A DNA stretch of 64,000 nucleotides from an uncultured Comamonas sp. (GTDB taxonomy: Bacteria; Pseudomonadota; Gammaproteobacteria; Burkholderiales; Burkholderiaceae_C): the NCBI GenBank assembly GCA_947306475.1, contig CAMZGS010000009.1, forward strand, positions 1 to 64,000, in the 5' to 3' direction. Shown here one piece after another: positions 1 through 17,528 of the stretch. Within the stretch, counting starts at the first letter, position 1; each line of letters starts with the position of its first letter. The notes beneath the pieces are model-generated. The model was given only the letters and a program-made list of their open reading frames with translations. It searched no databases and was not told the origin of the DNA. Position numbers and translations under genes: made by a program.

Positions 1-62
1 TTGCTATCCGTGAAGGTGGCCGCACTGTGGGCGCCGGCGTGGTTGCCAAGATCCTCGATTAA
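1..62 (+). CDS. tuf: Elongation factor Tu, C-terminal fragment (5' truncated by window)
   Basis: Reads AIREGGRTVGAGVVAKILD-stop, the EF-Tu C-terminus; followed by tRNA-Trp and secE as expected. Confidence 0.95.
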   Translation, partial: AIREGGRTVGAGVVAKILD

Positions 63-73
63 TTTTCGGGTTT

Positions 74-149
74 AGGGGTATAGCTCAATTGGCAGAGCGT
101 CGGTCTCCAAAACCGAAGGTTGTAGGTTCGATTCCTACTGCCCCTGCCA
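74..149 (+). tRNA. tRNA-Trp (anticodon CCA)
   Basis: Cloverleaf: acceptor AGGGGTA/TGCCCCT, anticodon loop tctCCAaa, T-arm GGTTCGATTCC, encoded CCA end. Confidence 0.97.
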
Positions 150-239
150 CCACTTGAAGTGGTTAGTACTCCCAAGCCCGCCCCTCTGGCGGGCTTCGGT
201 GTCTGTAGGTGGAGCGCCTGCAGCAACAGAATGTGAAAT

Positions 240-623
240 ATGGCTACATCTCAGGTTGAAACAGTAAGTACGGGTGCCGATAAGGCCAAACTGGCTGCAG
301 CCGTTTTACTGGTTGTGGCGGCCGTTGCTGCTTTTTATGCTCTTGCCAAGCAGGGTGCGCTGATCCAGTGGGGTGCACTTGTGTTGGGCTTGGTGGTTGC
401 GGGCGCAGTGTTCCTGCTGTCGGAGCAGGGCAGGCAGTTGATTGGCTTTTCCAAGGATTCTTGGAAAGAGGTAAAGAAGGTCGTCTGGCCAACGCGCAAG
501 GAAAGCGTTCAGATGACCCTGTATGTCTTTGCCTTTGCGGTTGTCATGGCGCTATTTTTGTGGCTGACAGATAAGACGCTGGAGTGGCTGCTGTACGACG
601 TGATTCTGGGTTGGAGAGGCTAA
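240..623 (+). CDS. secE: Preprotein translocase subunit SecE
   Basis: ORF 127 aa with SecE-like C-terminus ([45 protein letters not shown]); upstream of nusG. Confidence 0.96.
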   Translation: MATSQVETVSTGADKAKLAAAVLLVVAAVAAFYALAKQGALIQWGALVLGLVVAGAVFLLSEQGRQLIGFSKDSWKEVKKVVWPTRKESVQMTLYVFAFAVVMALFLWLTDKTLEWLLYDVILGWRG

Positions 624-625
624 TG

Positions 626-1216
626 ATGGATGCAATCGAAACGGGTGCTGGCGGCGGCGAAGGCTTGGCTGCATCGACCAATCCTGATATGCGCTGGTAC
701 ATCGTGCATGCCTACTCGGGCATGGAAAAGGCGGTCGAGCGCAATATTACCGAGCGCATCCAGCGTTTGGGCATGCGGGAAAAATTTGGGCGCATTCTCG
801 TTCCCACCGAGGAGGTGGTTGAGATGCGCAATGGCAAGCGCAAGACTACGGAGCGCCGCCTTTTCCCGGGGTATGTCTTTGTCGAAATGGTGATGGATGA
901 CGACACCTGGCACCTGGTGAAGCACACCAGCAAGGTGACGGGTTTTGTGGGCGGTGCCAAGAATCGGCCTGTCCCCATTTCAGAGACTGAAATCCAGAAG
1001 ATCGTTGATCAGGTGCAAGAGGGCTCGGACAGGCCGCGTCACAAGATTGAGTTCATGGTGGGCGAGTTGGTTCGTGTCAAGGAAGGACCGTTCACCGACT
1101 TCAACGGGACCGTCGAAGAGGTCAATTACGAGAAGAGCCGCTTGCGGGTGTCGGTGGCTATTTTCGGTCGCTCCACACCGGTTGAGCTGGAGTTCTCCCA
1201 AGTGGAGAAGACCTGA
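626..1216 (+). CDS. nusG: Transcription termination/antitermination protein NusG
   Basis: [20 protein letters not shown]...FPGYVFVEM...[13 protein letters not shown]; start at 623 or 626, overlapping the secE stop. Confidence 0.96.
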   Translation: MDAIETGAGGGEGLAASTNPDMRWYIVHAYSGMEKAVERNITERIQRLGMREKFGRILVPTEEVVEMRNGKRKTTERRLFPGYVFVEMVMDDDTWHLVKHTSKVTGFVGGAKNRPVPISETEIQKIVDQVQEGSDRPRHKIEFMVGELVRVKEGPFTDFNGTVEEVNYEKSRLRVSVAIFGRSTPVELEFSQVEKT

Positions 1217-1361
1217 AGTTCGTTGAGTTTTTGAAGGTCGGGCGCGCTGTGCCCGGCGTTCCCCTTACACGCTTTACGGACTTGCGTGTTGAAAAAGTCC
1301 TGAACCCCGGGGAGCCCTTTGCGACCAGATGCTAGGGCGTTATACCCGTAAGGAGCTCGTT

Positions 1362-1793
1362 ATGGCGAAAAAAATCGTCGGCTTCATCAAGCTGCAAGTG
1401 CCAGCTGGTAAGGCCAATCCATCCCCCCCGATCGGTCCTGCTCTGGGCCAGCGCGGTTTGAACATCATGGAGTTCTGCAAGGCTTTCAATGCCCAGACCC
1501 AAGGTATCGAGCCGGGTTTGCCTCTGCCTGTGGTGATCACGGCATTTGCAGATAAGAGCTTCACCTTCGTCATCAAGTCGCCTCCGGCTGCCGTGTTGAT
1601 CAAGAAGGCTGCCAAGCTGGAAAAGGGTTCTGCAAACCCTCTGAAGGCCAAGGTTGGCAAGATCACCCGTGAGCAGCTGGAAGAAATTGCCAAGACCAAG
1701 CTCAAGGATATGACCGCTGCCGACATGGATGCTGCCGTGCGTACGCTGGCTGGCTCGGCTCGTTCCATGGGTGTGATTGTGGAGGGTGTGTAA
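1362..1793 (+). CDS. rplK: 50S ribosomal protein L11
   Basis: [43 protein letters not shown]. Confidence 0.98.
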   Translation: MAKKIVGFIKLQVPAGKANPSPPIGPALGQRGLNIMEFCKAFNAQTQGIEPGLPLPVVITAFADKSFTFVIKSPPAAVLIKKAAKLEKGSANPLKAKVGKITREQLEEIAKTKLKDMTAADMDAAVRTLAGSARSMGVIVEGV

Positions 1794-1794
1794 C

Positions 1795-2490
1795 ATGGCC
1801 AAATTGACCAAAAAGCAAAAAGCCCTCCAGGGCAAGGTGGATGCTACTCGCCTGTATCCCTTCACTGAAGCTGTGGCTTTGGTCAAGGAAGCTGCCACTG
1901 CCAAGTTCGATGAGTCCATCGACGTGGCTGTGCAGCTGGGTGTGGATGCCCGTAAGTCGGATCAGGTGGTGCGTGGTGCAGTTGTGCTGCCCCATGGTAC
2001 CGGTAAGACCACCCGCGTGGCCGTGTTTGCTCAGGGTGCCAAGGCTGAGGAGGCCAAGGCAGCTGGTGCCGACATCGTTGGCATGGACGATCTGGCTGCG
2101 ATGGTCAAGGCTGGTGACATGCCCTTTGATGTGGTGATTGCCGCCCCCGATGCTATGCGCGTGGTTGGTACTTTGGGTCAGATCCTGGGTCCCCGTGGCC
2201 TGATGCCCAACCCCAAGGTGGGTACCGTGACTCCCGATGTTGCTACCGCGGTGAAGAACGCCAAGGCTGGTCAGGTGCAGTTCCGCGTTGACAAGGCCGG
2301 TATTGTGCACAGCACCATTGGCCGTCGTTCGTTCGAGGATGCCAAGCTGCAGGAGAACCTGGCAGCGCTGGTGGATGCCCTGAACAAGGCCAAGCCCGCA
2401 ACCAGCAAGGGTCAGTATCTGCGCAAGGTGGCAATTTCTTCCACCATGGGCGTGGGTGTCCGCGTCGATACGCAGACCATCTCGGCGTAA
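1795..2490 (+). CDS. rplA: 50S ribosomal protein L1
   Basis: [16 protein letters not shown]...[15 protein letters not shown]; start taken at 1795 rather than the ORF-track 1777. Confidence 0.98.
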   Translation: MAKLTKKQKALQGKVDATRLYPFTEAVALVKEAATAKFDESIDVAVQLGVDARKSDQVVRGAVVLPHGTGKTTRVAVFAQGAKAEEAKAAGADIVGMDDLAAMVKAGDMPFDVVIAAPDAMRVVGTLGQILGPRGLMPNPKVGTVTPDVATAVKNAKAGQVQFRVDKAGIVHSTIGRRSFEDAKLQENLAALVDALNKAKPATSKGQYLRKVAISSTMGVGVRVDTQTISA

Positions 2491-2494
2491 TTTG

Positions 2495-2734
2495 CTAGAA
2501 TCCCCGGTTCTCTGGAACGAGAGCCGAACGTGGTGGGCTGCGCACTCGTGCGCAGGCCATCCAAGACCGCTGGTGTGCAGTGCTCTGGCTCTGCACTTAA
2601 TGTTCGTTCAGCCAGCGTAGATGGCGAACCCGCTGCAGATGGAAGTGTTCACTTTTCCTCTAACAGTTGGTCGCTGCAAACCCAAGAGCGCGTATGGATG
2701 AGCTTTCGGAAGTACGCATACGAAGGAGTAGACC
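2495..2734 (+). promoter_or_regulatory. rplJ leader region (candidate L10 leader / autoregulatory RNA)
   Basis: About 240 nt spacer before rplJ with stems GGTTCTC/GAGAGCC and TGGGCTGCGCA-CTCG-TGCGCAGGCCA (2534-2559); position matches known L10 leaders. Confidence 0.55.
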
Positions 2735-3241
2735 TTGAGTCTGAATCGCAGTGAGAAAGAAGCGGTCATCAATGAAGTGACCAGCCTCGCCGCTAAAGCT
2801 CAAACGCTTGTGATCGCGGAATACCGCGGCATCACGGTCGCCGATATGACCAAACTGCGTGCCGACGCTCGCAGCAAGGGTGTGAGCCTGAGTGTTCTGA
2901 AGAACACCCTGGCCCGCCGTGCTGTGGCTGGTAGCCAGTTTGAAGTGGTGGCCGACCAGATGACCGGTCCGCTGGTCTATGGCTTCTCTGAAGACGCTGT
3001 GGCTGCTGCCAAGGTGGTGGCCGACTTCGCGAAAACCAACGACAAGCTGGTGATCCGCGGTGGTGCGTTTGCAGGCAAGGCCCTGGACGTCAACGGCGTG
3101 AAGGAGCTGGCCAACATTCCCCCGAAAGAAGTGCTGCTGGCACAGCTGTGCGGCTTGCTCAAGTCCCCCATCTCCCGCACTGCGGTGGTGCTGGGCGCTT
3201 TGGCGGCCAAAAAGGGCGAAGGCGAAACTGCTGCTGCTTAA
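2735..3241 (+). CDS. rplJ: 50S ribosomal protein L10 (TTG start)
   Basis: (M)[44 protein letters not shown] start preceded by GAAGGAGTAGACC. Confidence 0.96.
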   Translation: MSLNRSEKEAVINEVTSLAAKAQTLVIAEYRGITVADMTKLRADARSKGVSLSVLKNTLARRAVAGSQFEVVADQMTGPLVYGFSEDAVAAAKVVADFAKTNDKLVIRGGAFAGKALDVNGVKELANIPPKEVLLAQLCGLLKSPISRTAVVLGALAAKKGEGETAAA

Positions 3242-3287
3242 ACGTAGAGCGCGGCAAAACTTATACCAATCTTGTTAGGAAATCAAA

Positions 3288-3668
3288 ATGGCATTCGATA
3301 AAGACGCATTCTTGACCGCTCTGGACAGCATGACCGTCCTGGAACTGAACGACCTGGTCAAGGCAATTGAAGAGAAGTTCGGCGTGAGCGCTGCTGCCAT
3401 GGCAGCTCCCGCTGCTGCCGGTGGTGCCGCTGCTGGTGGCGCTGCTGCTGAAGAGAAGACCGACTTTGACGTGGTGCTGCAAGACGCTGGCTCCAACAAG
3501 GTGGCCGTGATCAAGGCAGTGCGTGAAATCACCGGCCTGGGCCTGAAGGAAGCCAAGGACCTGGTGGACGGCGCTCCCAAGACCGTGAAGGAAGCTGCTC
3601 CCAAGGCTGATGCTGAAGCTGCTGTGAAGAAGCTGACCGAAGCTGGTGCCAAGGCTGAACTCAAGTAA
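3288..3668 (+). CDS. rplL: 50S ribosomal protein L7/L12
   Basis: [36 protein letters not shown]...[20 protein letters not shown]. Confidence 0.98.
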   Translation: MAFDKDAFLTALDSMTVLELNDLVKAIEEKFGVSAAAMAAPAAAGGAAAGGAAAEEKTDFDVVLQDAGSNKVAVIKAVREITGLGLKEAKDLVDGAPKTVKEAAPKADAEAAVKKLTEAGAKAELK

Positions 3669-3681
3669 TTGAGCATTCTTT

Positions 3682-3720
3682 CCTAAGGCTGGAGAGCTCG
3701 CGAGGGCCTCCAGCCTTTGG
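3682..3720 (+). promoter_or_regulatory. rplL-rpoB intergenic hairpin with GCGA tetraloop (attenuator or RNA processing candidate)
   Basis: CCTAAGGCTGGAG(A)GCTC-GCGA-GGGCCTCCAGCCTTTGG, about 17 bp stem, no following U-tract. Confidence 0.7.
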
Positions 3721-3948
3721 CGCCTGTGCGATATGCGTTAGAGCGCACAAGAAAACCCAGCGCGCTGGTCTTTCTCGTGTCTTCTGACAACCCGACAGCA
3801 GAAGATGCCTTGGCTCGGGCGATGTGCAATGCATCGCCGTCTGCCATTGGTTGGTAGTGGCCAACCGCCAAGCCGGCAAAAGTAGCGCCCACTTTTGCCG
3901 GGCAGTGTCGCCCCAGACCCAGGACTCATGTCTTTGCCCGGAGATCTC

Positions 3949-8061
<4,113 letters not shown>

Positions 8062-8076
8062 GGCTTAACAAAAGTG

Positions 8077-8152
8077 AGCGCCTGGCGCTGATAAATAAAG
8101 GGTTTGCGATAGTTTTCTATCGTAAATCCTTATAAATAAAGCGCTGACAGCT
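8077..8152 (+). repeat. rpoB-rpoC intergenic hairpin built from a dispersed-repeat copy plus a degenerate inverted partner
   Basis: Outer arms AGCGCCTGGCGCT/AGCGCTGACAGCT; inner stem AAGGGTTTGCGATAG-TTTT-CTATCGTAAATCCTT, 15 bp with G-U pairs; symmetric about 8114.5. Confidence 0.8.
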
Positions 8153-8175
8153 ATAGTTTTTGAGGAAAGAGTTAC

Positions 8176-12387
<4,212 letters not shown>

Positions 12388-12397
12388 GCCAGTAAGC

Positions 12398-12439
12398 TGT
12401 ACGCTCTGCACCCGCCCGCATGGGTTGGTGCGGCGTACA
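12398..12439 (+). other. Stem-loop preceding the rpoC terminator
   Basis: TGTACGC...GCGTACA outer stem with nested GCACC/GGTGC and CCC-GCAT-GGG. Confidence 0.65.
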
Positions 12440-12451
12440 CCGGACTTTCGC

Positions 12452-12495
12452 CACCCCCTGCAGGCCCGGTCTGCAGGGGGTGTTTTGATTTTGAT
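12452..12495 (+). terminator. Intrinsic terminator of the rpoBC operon
   Basis: CACCCCCTGCAG-GCCCGGT-CTGCAGGGGGTG followed by TTTTGATTTT. Confidence 0.9.
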
Positions 12496-12504
12496 AAAAA
12501 AGTG

Positions 12505-12538
12505 GTTCTAGCCCTTGTGTAGCAAGCGGTTATAGCTA
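12505..12538 (+). repeat. Dispersed intergenic repeat copy
   Basis: gttCTAGCCCTTGTGTAGCAAGCGGTTATAGCTA aligns with the core CTTATCCAGCAAGCGCTGACAGCTAT. Confidence 0.6.
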
Positions 12539-12559
12539 CTGTTTTTAAAAGGGCGTGCG

Positions 12560-13183
12560 ATGAAAGCGATGTGGGCCGATGCCTTGGCACTGGGCTGGTG
12601 GTCGTTGGTGCTGTTTGTGCTGTTGTGCTGGTGCCTGGGCGCCTACCGGCGCTTCAAGCGCCTGCGCGCCCAGGTGCGCACGGCCTTTGCGCCGGTGGAC
12701 GAGCAGCTGCAGAACGCCGTGCGCTGGCTGCAGGGCCTGCCGGCCCAGGCCCAGGTGCCAACAGCGGCGCAGGCAGCCTTTCAGGCGCTGCAGCCCACGG
12801 CCGATTTGCTGGTCGTGGCCCTGACGCAGGCACGTACCAACCCGCTCAACGCAGCGGCGCTGGCCCAGCTCGACGGCATCTGGCAAAGCCTGCAGGCTGC
12901 CTGGCAGGCCTATGCCCACACCGCCTCCAGTGCTGTGGAGCAGCCGGTGGCGGCGCCCTCTGCGCAGGAGGCGTCCCTGCCCGCCGGTGCCATGTCCTGG
13001 ATGGCGCAGACCAGCGCTGCCTGGAGTGAGCAGCATGCCGTCCTGCTGCACCGCATGCAGCAGTTCAACCATGCCGTGCAGGCGTACAACGATGCGCTGG
13101 TGCTGCCCCCGGGCAGTGCGTGGGCCAAACTGCAGGGTCTGCAACCGGCACGCAGCTTCGCGCTTCCCAACGCAGCGCAGTAA
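12560..13183 (+). CDS. Hypothetical protein with N-terminal TM segment; weak LemA-like resemblance
   Basis: 207 aa; hydrophobic N-terminus, then AYRRFKRLRAQVRTAFAPVDEQLQNAVRWLQ. Confidence 0.75.
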   Translation: MKAMWADALALGWWSLVLFVLLCWCLGAYRRFKRLRAQVRTAFAPVDEQLQNAVRWLQGLPAQAQVPTAAQAAFQALQPTADLLVVALTQARTNPLNAAALAQLDGIWQSLQAAWQAYAHTASSAVEQPVAAPSAQEASLPAGAMSWMAQTSAAWSEQHAVLLHRMQQFNHAVQAYNDALVLPPGSAWAKLQGLQPARSFALPNAAQ

Positions 13184-13191
13184 GGGACACC

Positions 13192-14592
13192 ATGTCAACC
13201 ACCTCCACCACCGAATCCTCCCCAGGCAGCGTGGCGCTGCACCAGCAACTGTGGCGCGTGGCGCAAGCCTTGCAAGGCATACGCGACGGGCGCTCCGGCA
13301 CTGCCGTGCTGGAGCAGGTGCCCGCCCACTGGCGCCCCGGTGTGCAAGCGCTGCTGTTTCAGGTGCTGCGCTCCTTGGGGCGGGCCCAGGCCCTGCGTGC
13401 GCTGCTGGCCACCAAAACCCCAGCGCCCGCCGTTGATGCCTTGCTCTGCACCGCCCTGGCGCTGGTGTGGGACAGCGCCCAGGCACCCTACACCCCCTTC
13501 ACCCTGGTCAACCAGGCTGTGGAGGCGGCGCGCCGTCACGGGCTGCAACGTCAGGCAGGTTTCATCAATGCCTGTCTGCGCCGCTTCCTGCGTGAGAGCG
13601 CGGCCCTGGTGGCGCAGACCGATGGCGATGCACAGGCCCGCTACAACCACCCGCGCTGGTGGGTGGACAAACTGCGCCAGCAATACCCCGAACACTGGCA
13701 GGCCATTCTGGAGGCCAACAACCGTCCTGCGCCCATGGCGCTGCGCGTCAATGCCCGCCAATGCCGTGTGGCCGATTACCTGCAGCAGCTGCAGGCGCAA
13801 GGCATCGCCGCCCAGCCCTGGGGTGAGCACGGCGTGCAGCTGGCCCAGCCCCTGCCGGTGCAGCGCCTGCCAGGTTTTGCGCAGGGCATGGTCTCGGTAC
13901 AGGATGGGGCCGCCCAACTGGCAGCGCCCTTGTTGCTGCAGGGGCTGTCACTGCCCGCGCAGGCGCGCATTCTGGATGCCTGCGCTGCCCCTGGTGGCAA
14001 GACTGCACATCTGCTGGAAATGCTGCCCCTCGGCCAGGCCAAGGTGTATGCGCTGGAGGTGGATGCCATCCGCAGCCAGCGCATCACCGAGACCTTGCAG
14101 CGCCTGCATCTGCAAGAAGATGCCCAGGTGCTGGTGGCCGATGCGGCGCAGGTGGATGCCTGGTGGCCGCAAGTGGCTCAAGGCATGCCGGCGGTTGCTG
14201 ACGGTGGCCTGGATGCCATCCTGCTGGATGCCCCGTGTTCAGCGTCCGGCATCGTGCGTCGCCACCCGGATGTACGCTGGCTGCGCCGCCCCAGCGATAT
14301 TGCCCAGCTGGCCCGTCAGCAGGAGCGTCTGTTGCAGGCGCTGTGGCCTTTGCTCAAGCCCGGTGGACGCCTGCTGTACTGCACCTGTTCGGTATTCAAG
14401 GAAGAAGGACAGTGGCAGGTGGAGGCGTTTGTTGCGCGCAACAAAAATGCGCAATACCTGCCAGCCCCGGGACATTTGCTGCCCGGGGCTGCATCCGTGC
14501 CAGACAATCCGTCTGGTGACCACGATGGATTCTTCTACGCCCTGCTGCAGAAAACAAAAGCACCATCTTCAGCCGCCCATGCATGTGGATAG
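13192..14592 (+). CDS. rsmB: 16S rRNA (cytosine-967 C5)-methyltransferase RsmB
   Basis: NusB-like N-terminus; ILDACAAPGGKTAHLLE, LLDAPCSASGIVRRHPDVRWLR, LLYCTCSVFKEE motifs. Confidence 0.94.
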   Translation: MSTTSTTESSPGSVALHQQLWRVAQALQGIRDGRSGTAVLEQVPAHWRPGVQALLFQVLRSLGRAQALRALLATKTPAPAVDALLCTALALVWDSAQAPYTPFTLVNQAVEAARRHGLQRQAGFINACLRRFLRESAALVAQTDGDAQARYNHPRWWVDKLRQQYPEHWQAILEANNRPAPMALRVNARQCRVADYLQQLQAQGIAAQPWGEHGVQLAQPLPVQRLPGFAQGMVSVQDGAAQLAAPLLLQGLSLPAQARILDACAAPGGKTAHLLEMLPLGQAKVYALEVDAIRSQRITETLQRLHLQEDAQVLVADAAQVDAWWPQVAQGMPAVADGGLDAILLDAPCSASGIVRRHPDVRWLRRPSDIAQLARQQERLLQALWPLLKPGGRLLYCTCSVFKEEGQWQVEAFVARNKNAQYLPAPGHLLPGAASVPDNPSGDHDGFFYALLQKTKAPSSAAHACG

Positions 14593-15184
14593 TGCACGTC
14601 GCGCCCTGCTGACGGGGGTGCTGCTGGCTGTCTGCCCGTTTTCCGGCTGGGCGGAGGACGGCGTGCTGCGTCTGCCTGAAGGAGTGCTCCTGCAGCATGA
14701 GGGCGATGAAATCCTGTTGAGCAGCGACCTGCAGTGGCAATTGCCCCCCGTGGTGGAACAGGCCCTGCGCAAGGGGGTGCCTGTGCACTTTGTTGCCGAG
14801 GCCACGGTTCTGCGCAAGCGCTGGTACTGGAGCGATCAGACCCTGCTGGCCGCAACCCGCTACCAGCGCCTGAGCTACCAGGCGCTCACCCGCCGCTGGC
14901 GCCTGCACACGGGCAGCCAGCCATTCGACGGGCTGGGCCTGGGCACGGCCCTGGGCAGTTCGTACGCCGATCTGGATGAGGCCATGGCGGCCTTGAAGCG
15001 CCTGGTGCGCTGGCGTATCGGCACGCGCTCCGAGTTGCCCGAGCGGGGCGAAGTCACCTTGCAATTGCGCTTTCGCGTCGATTTGACGCATCTGCCCCGG
15101 CCGCTGCAAATCGGTGCCCTGGGTCGTTCGGACTGGAATCTGTTGTTCCAGCAGGAGCACGTCCTGCAATTGGAGCGGCTTTGA
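14579..15184 (+). CDS. DUF4390-family exported protein
   Basis: MHVDSARRALLTGVLLAVCPFSGWAEDGVLRL...; located between rsmB and ntrY with coding overlaps on both sides. Confidence 0.85.
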   Translation: MHVDSARRALLTGVLLAVCPFSGWAEDGVLRLPEGVLLQHEGDEILLSSDLQWQLPPVVEQALRKGVPVHFVAEATVLRKRWYWSDQTLLAATRYQRLSYQALTRRWRLHTGSQPFDGLGLGTALGSSYADLDEAMAALKRLVRWRIGTRSELPERGEVTLQLRFRVDLTHLPRPLQIGALGRSDWNLLFQQEHVLQLERL

Positions 15185-17496
15185 TGGGCGCCGCCAACGA
15201 CCACGCCGAGGCCCAGCGTGCCCAGCGCCTGCGCGCCGATGCGCGCTGGGTGGTGGGTGTGGGGGCAGCCGTCATGGCTGCCCTGGGGCTGGTGCTGCTG
15301 TTTCTGCTCACTCTGGCCACCAACAATCGTGAGCTGTACGAACGTTACTACGTCTGGCTCTTTGGCTTGAACGTGCTGGTCGCCGGCCTGCTGTGCGTGG
15401 TCGTGCTGTGGATGGCCGTGCGTTTGGTGGTGCGTCTGCGCCAGCGCAAATTCGGCAGCCGTCTGCTGCTCAAGCTGGCGGCCATGTTTGCTCTGGTAGG
15501 TGTGCTGCCCGGGGTGCTGGTGTATGTGGTGTCGTACCAGTTTGTTGCGCGCTCCATCGAGAGCTGGTTCGATGTCAAGGTCGAGGGCGCCCTCACGGCA
15601 GGGGTGAACCTGGCCAGCGTCACCCTGGATGTCATGGCCAACGACATGGCCAGCAATGCGCGCAACGCCAGCATGCAGCTGGCCGACGTCTCCGATGCCG
15701 CCGCCGGCGTGCTGCTGGAGCGCGTGCGCGAGCAGCTGGGTGCCACCGATGTGGTGCTCTGGAACAGCGCCGGGGTGGCCGTGGCCTCTGCCGGGGCGTC
15801 GCAGCTGGACCTGGCGCCAGAGCGCCCCGGCACCCAGGTGCTGCGCGGATTGCGCAACAGCCCGCGCCCCCTCACCACCATCGAGGGACTGGACGACGAC
15901 TGGGCTGCTCCCATCAACCCGGACGACGTGCGTGTGCGCATCCTGCTGGCCGTGCCCAGCACCCGATTGGGCCTGTTCACCGATGGACGCTTTCTGCAAG
16001 CCACCATTCCCCTGCCGTCCACACTGGTCAGCAACGCCCTGGCCGTGCAGGAAGCGCATCGCGAGTACCAGGAGCGTGCGCTGGCCCGCGAGGGACTGCG
16101 GCGCATGTACATCGGCACGCTCACGCTGAGTCTGTTTCTGGCGGTATTTGGCGCAGTGTTGCTGGCCGTGCTGTTTGGCAACCAACTGGCACAGCCCCTG
16201 CTGCTGCTGGCACAGGGCGTGCGCGATGTGGCACGGGGGGATCTGACGCCCAAGGCCGTTTCCTCGGCACGTGATGAGATTGGCGGGTTGACGCGCTCGT
16301 TTGCGCTCATGACCCAGCAGCTGCTGGAGGCGCGTCAGGCTGTCGATCGCGGGGTCGAGGAAATCCAGGCGGCCCGTACCAATTTGCAAACCATTTTGGA
16401 CAACCTTACCGCCGGGGTGCTGGTACTGGATGCACAGTGGCAGGTGCTGATCAGCAACCCGGGTGCCCAGCGCATCCTGCATCTGCCGCAGCCGCACGAC
16501 GGGCAAGGCCTGCGCTTGGGCGAAGTGCCTCACCTGAGCGGCTTTGCCGCCATGGTTGCCGAACAGTTCACCCTGTTCCTGGCCTCGCGGCCCGAGACCG
16601 GGCAAACGCGCTGGCAGCAGGTGTGGGAGCTGTCCGCCCAGCAACTGGAGGATGCCGTGGCCGGTGAAGTGCCGCAGGACAAGACCACCCTGGTGGTGCG
16701 TGGCGCCATCCTGCCGCACGACCAGCGCCTGGTGGTGTTTGACGACATCTCGGAAATCGTCTCGGCCCAGCGCTCCCAGGCCTGGGCCGAGGTTGCGCGT
16801 CGGGTGGCGCATGAAATCAAGAACCCGCTCACCCCGATCCAGCTGTCGGCAGAGCGGCTGGCCCTGCGTCTGGCCGACAAGCTGGCCCCGCAGGATCAGG
16901 CGCTGCTCAACAAATCGGTGAAGACCATTGTGGAGCAGGTGGCCGCCATGCTGCGTCTGGTCAACGAGTTTCGTGATTACGCACGGCTGCCGGCGGCGGT
17001 GCTCAAGCCCCTGGATGTCAACGCACTGGTGCAGGATGTGCTCCAGCTGTACAACGAAGACAGCGTGCTGGTGCCCGTGCAGGCGCAACTGGATCCGGCC
17101 TGTCCGCTGATTGCAGCCGACGCCGGGCAGCTGCGCCAGGTGCTGCACAACCTGGTCCAGAACGCACAGGATGCCAGCCTGCAACGCGCCCAGGTCGAGG
17201 GCGTGCCTCCTGCGCCCGTGCGCCTGAGTACGCACTGGATGGAGTCGGCCCGCCGCGTGCGTCTGACCGTGGCCGACAGTGGTCCAGGTTTTTCCGATGC
17301 CATCATCCAGCGGGCATTCGAGCCGTACGTCACCACCAAGGCCAAGGGCACCGGACTGGGGTTGGCCGTGGTCAAAAAGATTGCCGATGAGCACGGCGCG
17401 CGCATCGATTTGAGCAATCGCATCGAGGCGGGTACGGTACAAGGGGCGCAAGTGTCGCTATCATTTGCCCCAGACAACAACACAAGGCTGCCGTGA
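15184..17496 (+). CDS. ntrY: Nitrogen regulation sensor histidine kinase NtrY-like
   Basis: N-terminal TM helices, HAMP/PAS regions, H-box RRVAHEIKNPLTPIQLSAERL, ATPase motifs; followed by ntrX. Confidence 0.9.
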   Translation: MGAANDHAEAQRAQRLRADARWVVGVGAAVMAALGLVLLFLLTLATNNRELYERYYVWLFGLNVLVAGLLCVVVLWMAVRLVVRLRQRKFGSRLLLKLAAMFALVGVLPGVLVYVVSYQFVARSIESWFDVKVEGALTAGVNLASVTLDVMANDMASNARNASMQLADVSDAAAGVLLERVREQLGATDVVLWNSAGVAVASAGASQLDLAPERPGTQVLRGLRNSPRPLTTIEGLDDDWAAPINPDDVRVRILLAVPSTRLGLFTDGRFLQATIPLPSTLVSNALAVQEAHREYQERALAREGLRRMYIGTLTLSLFLAVFGAVLLAVLFGNQLAQPLLLLAQGVRDVARGDLTPKAVSSARDEIGGLTRSFALMTQQLLEARQAVDRGVEEIQAARTNLQTILDNLTAGVLVLDAQWQVLISNPGAQRILHLPQPHDGQGLRLGEVPHLSGFAAMVAEQFTLFLASRPETGQTRWQQVWELSAQQLEDAVAGEVPQDKTTLVVRGAILPHDQRLVVFDDISEIVSAQRSQAWAEVARRVAHEIKNPLTPIQLSAERLALRLADKLAPQDQALLNKSVKTIVEQVAAMLRLVNEFRDYARLPAAVLKPLDVNALVQDVLQLYNEDSVLVPVQAQLDPACPLIAADAGQLRQVLHNLVQNAQDASLQRAQVEGVPPAPVRLSTHWMESARRVRLTVADSGPGFSDAIIQRAFEPYVTTKAKGTGLGLAVVKKIADEHGARIDLSNRIEAGTVQGAQVSLSFAPDNNTRLP

Positions 17497-17528
17497 GGGG
17501 CGGAACCGCATTCAAAGTTTTTTGAGAC

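Noticed and set aside
2530-2754. 74-aa ORF between rplA and rplJ
   Set aside because: Lies in the structured rplJ leader, overlaps the rplJ start and has no recognisable features; a leader peptide is possible but unsupported.
14875-17451. 858-aa minus-strand ORF over ntrY
   Set aside because: Shadow ORF; NtrY kinase motifs on the plus strand are clear.
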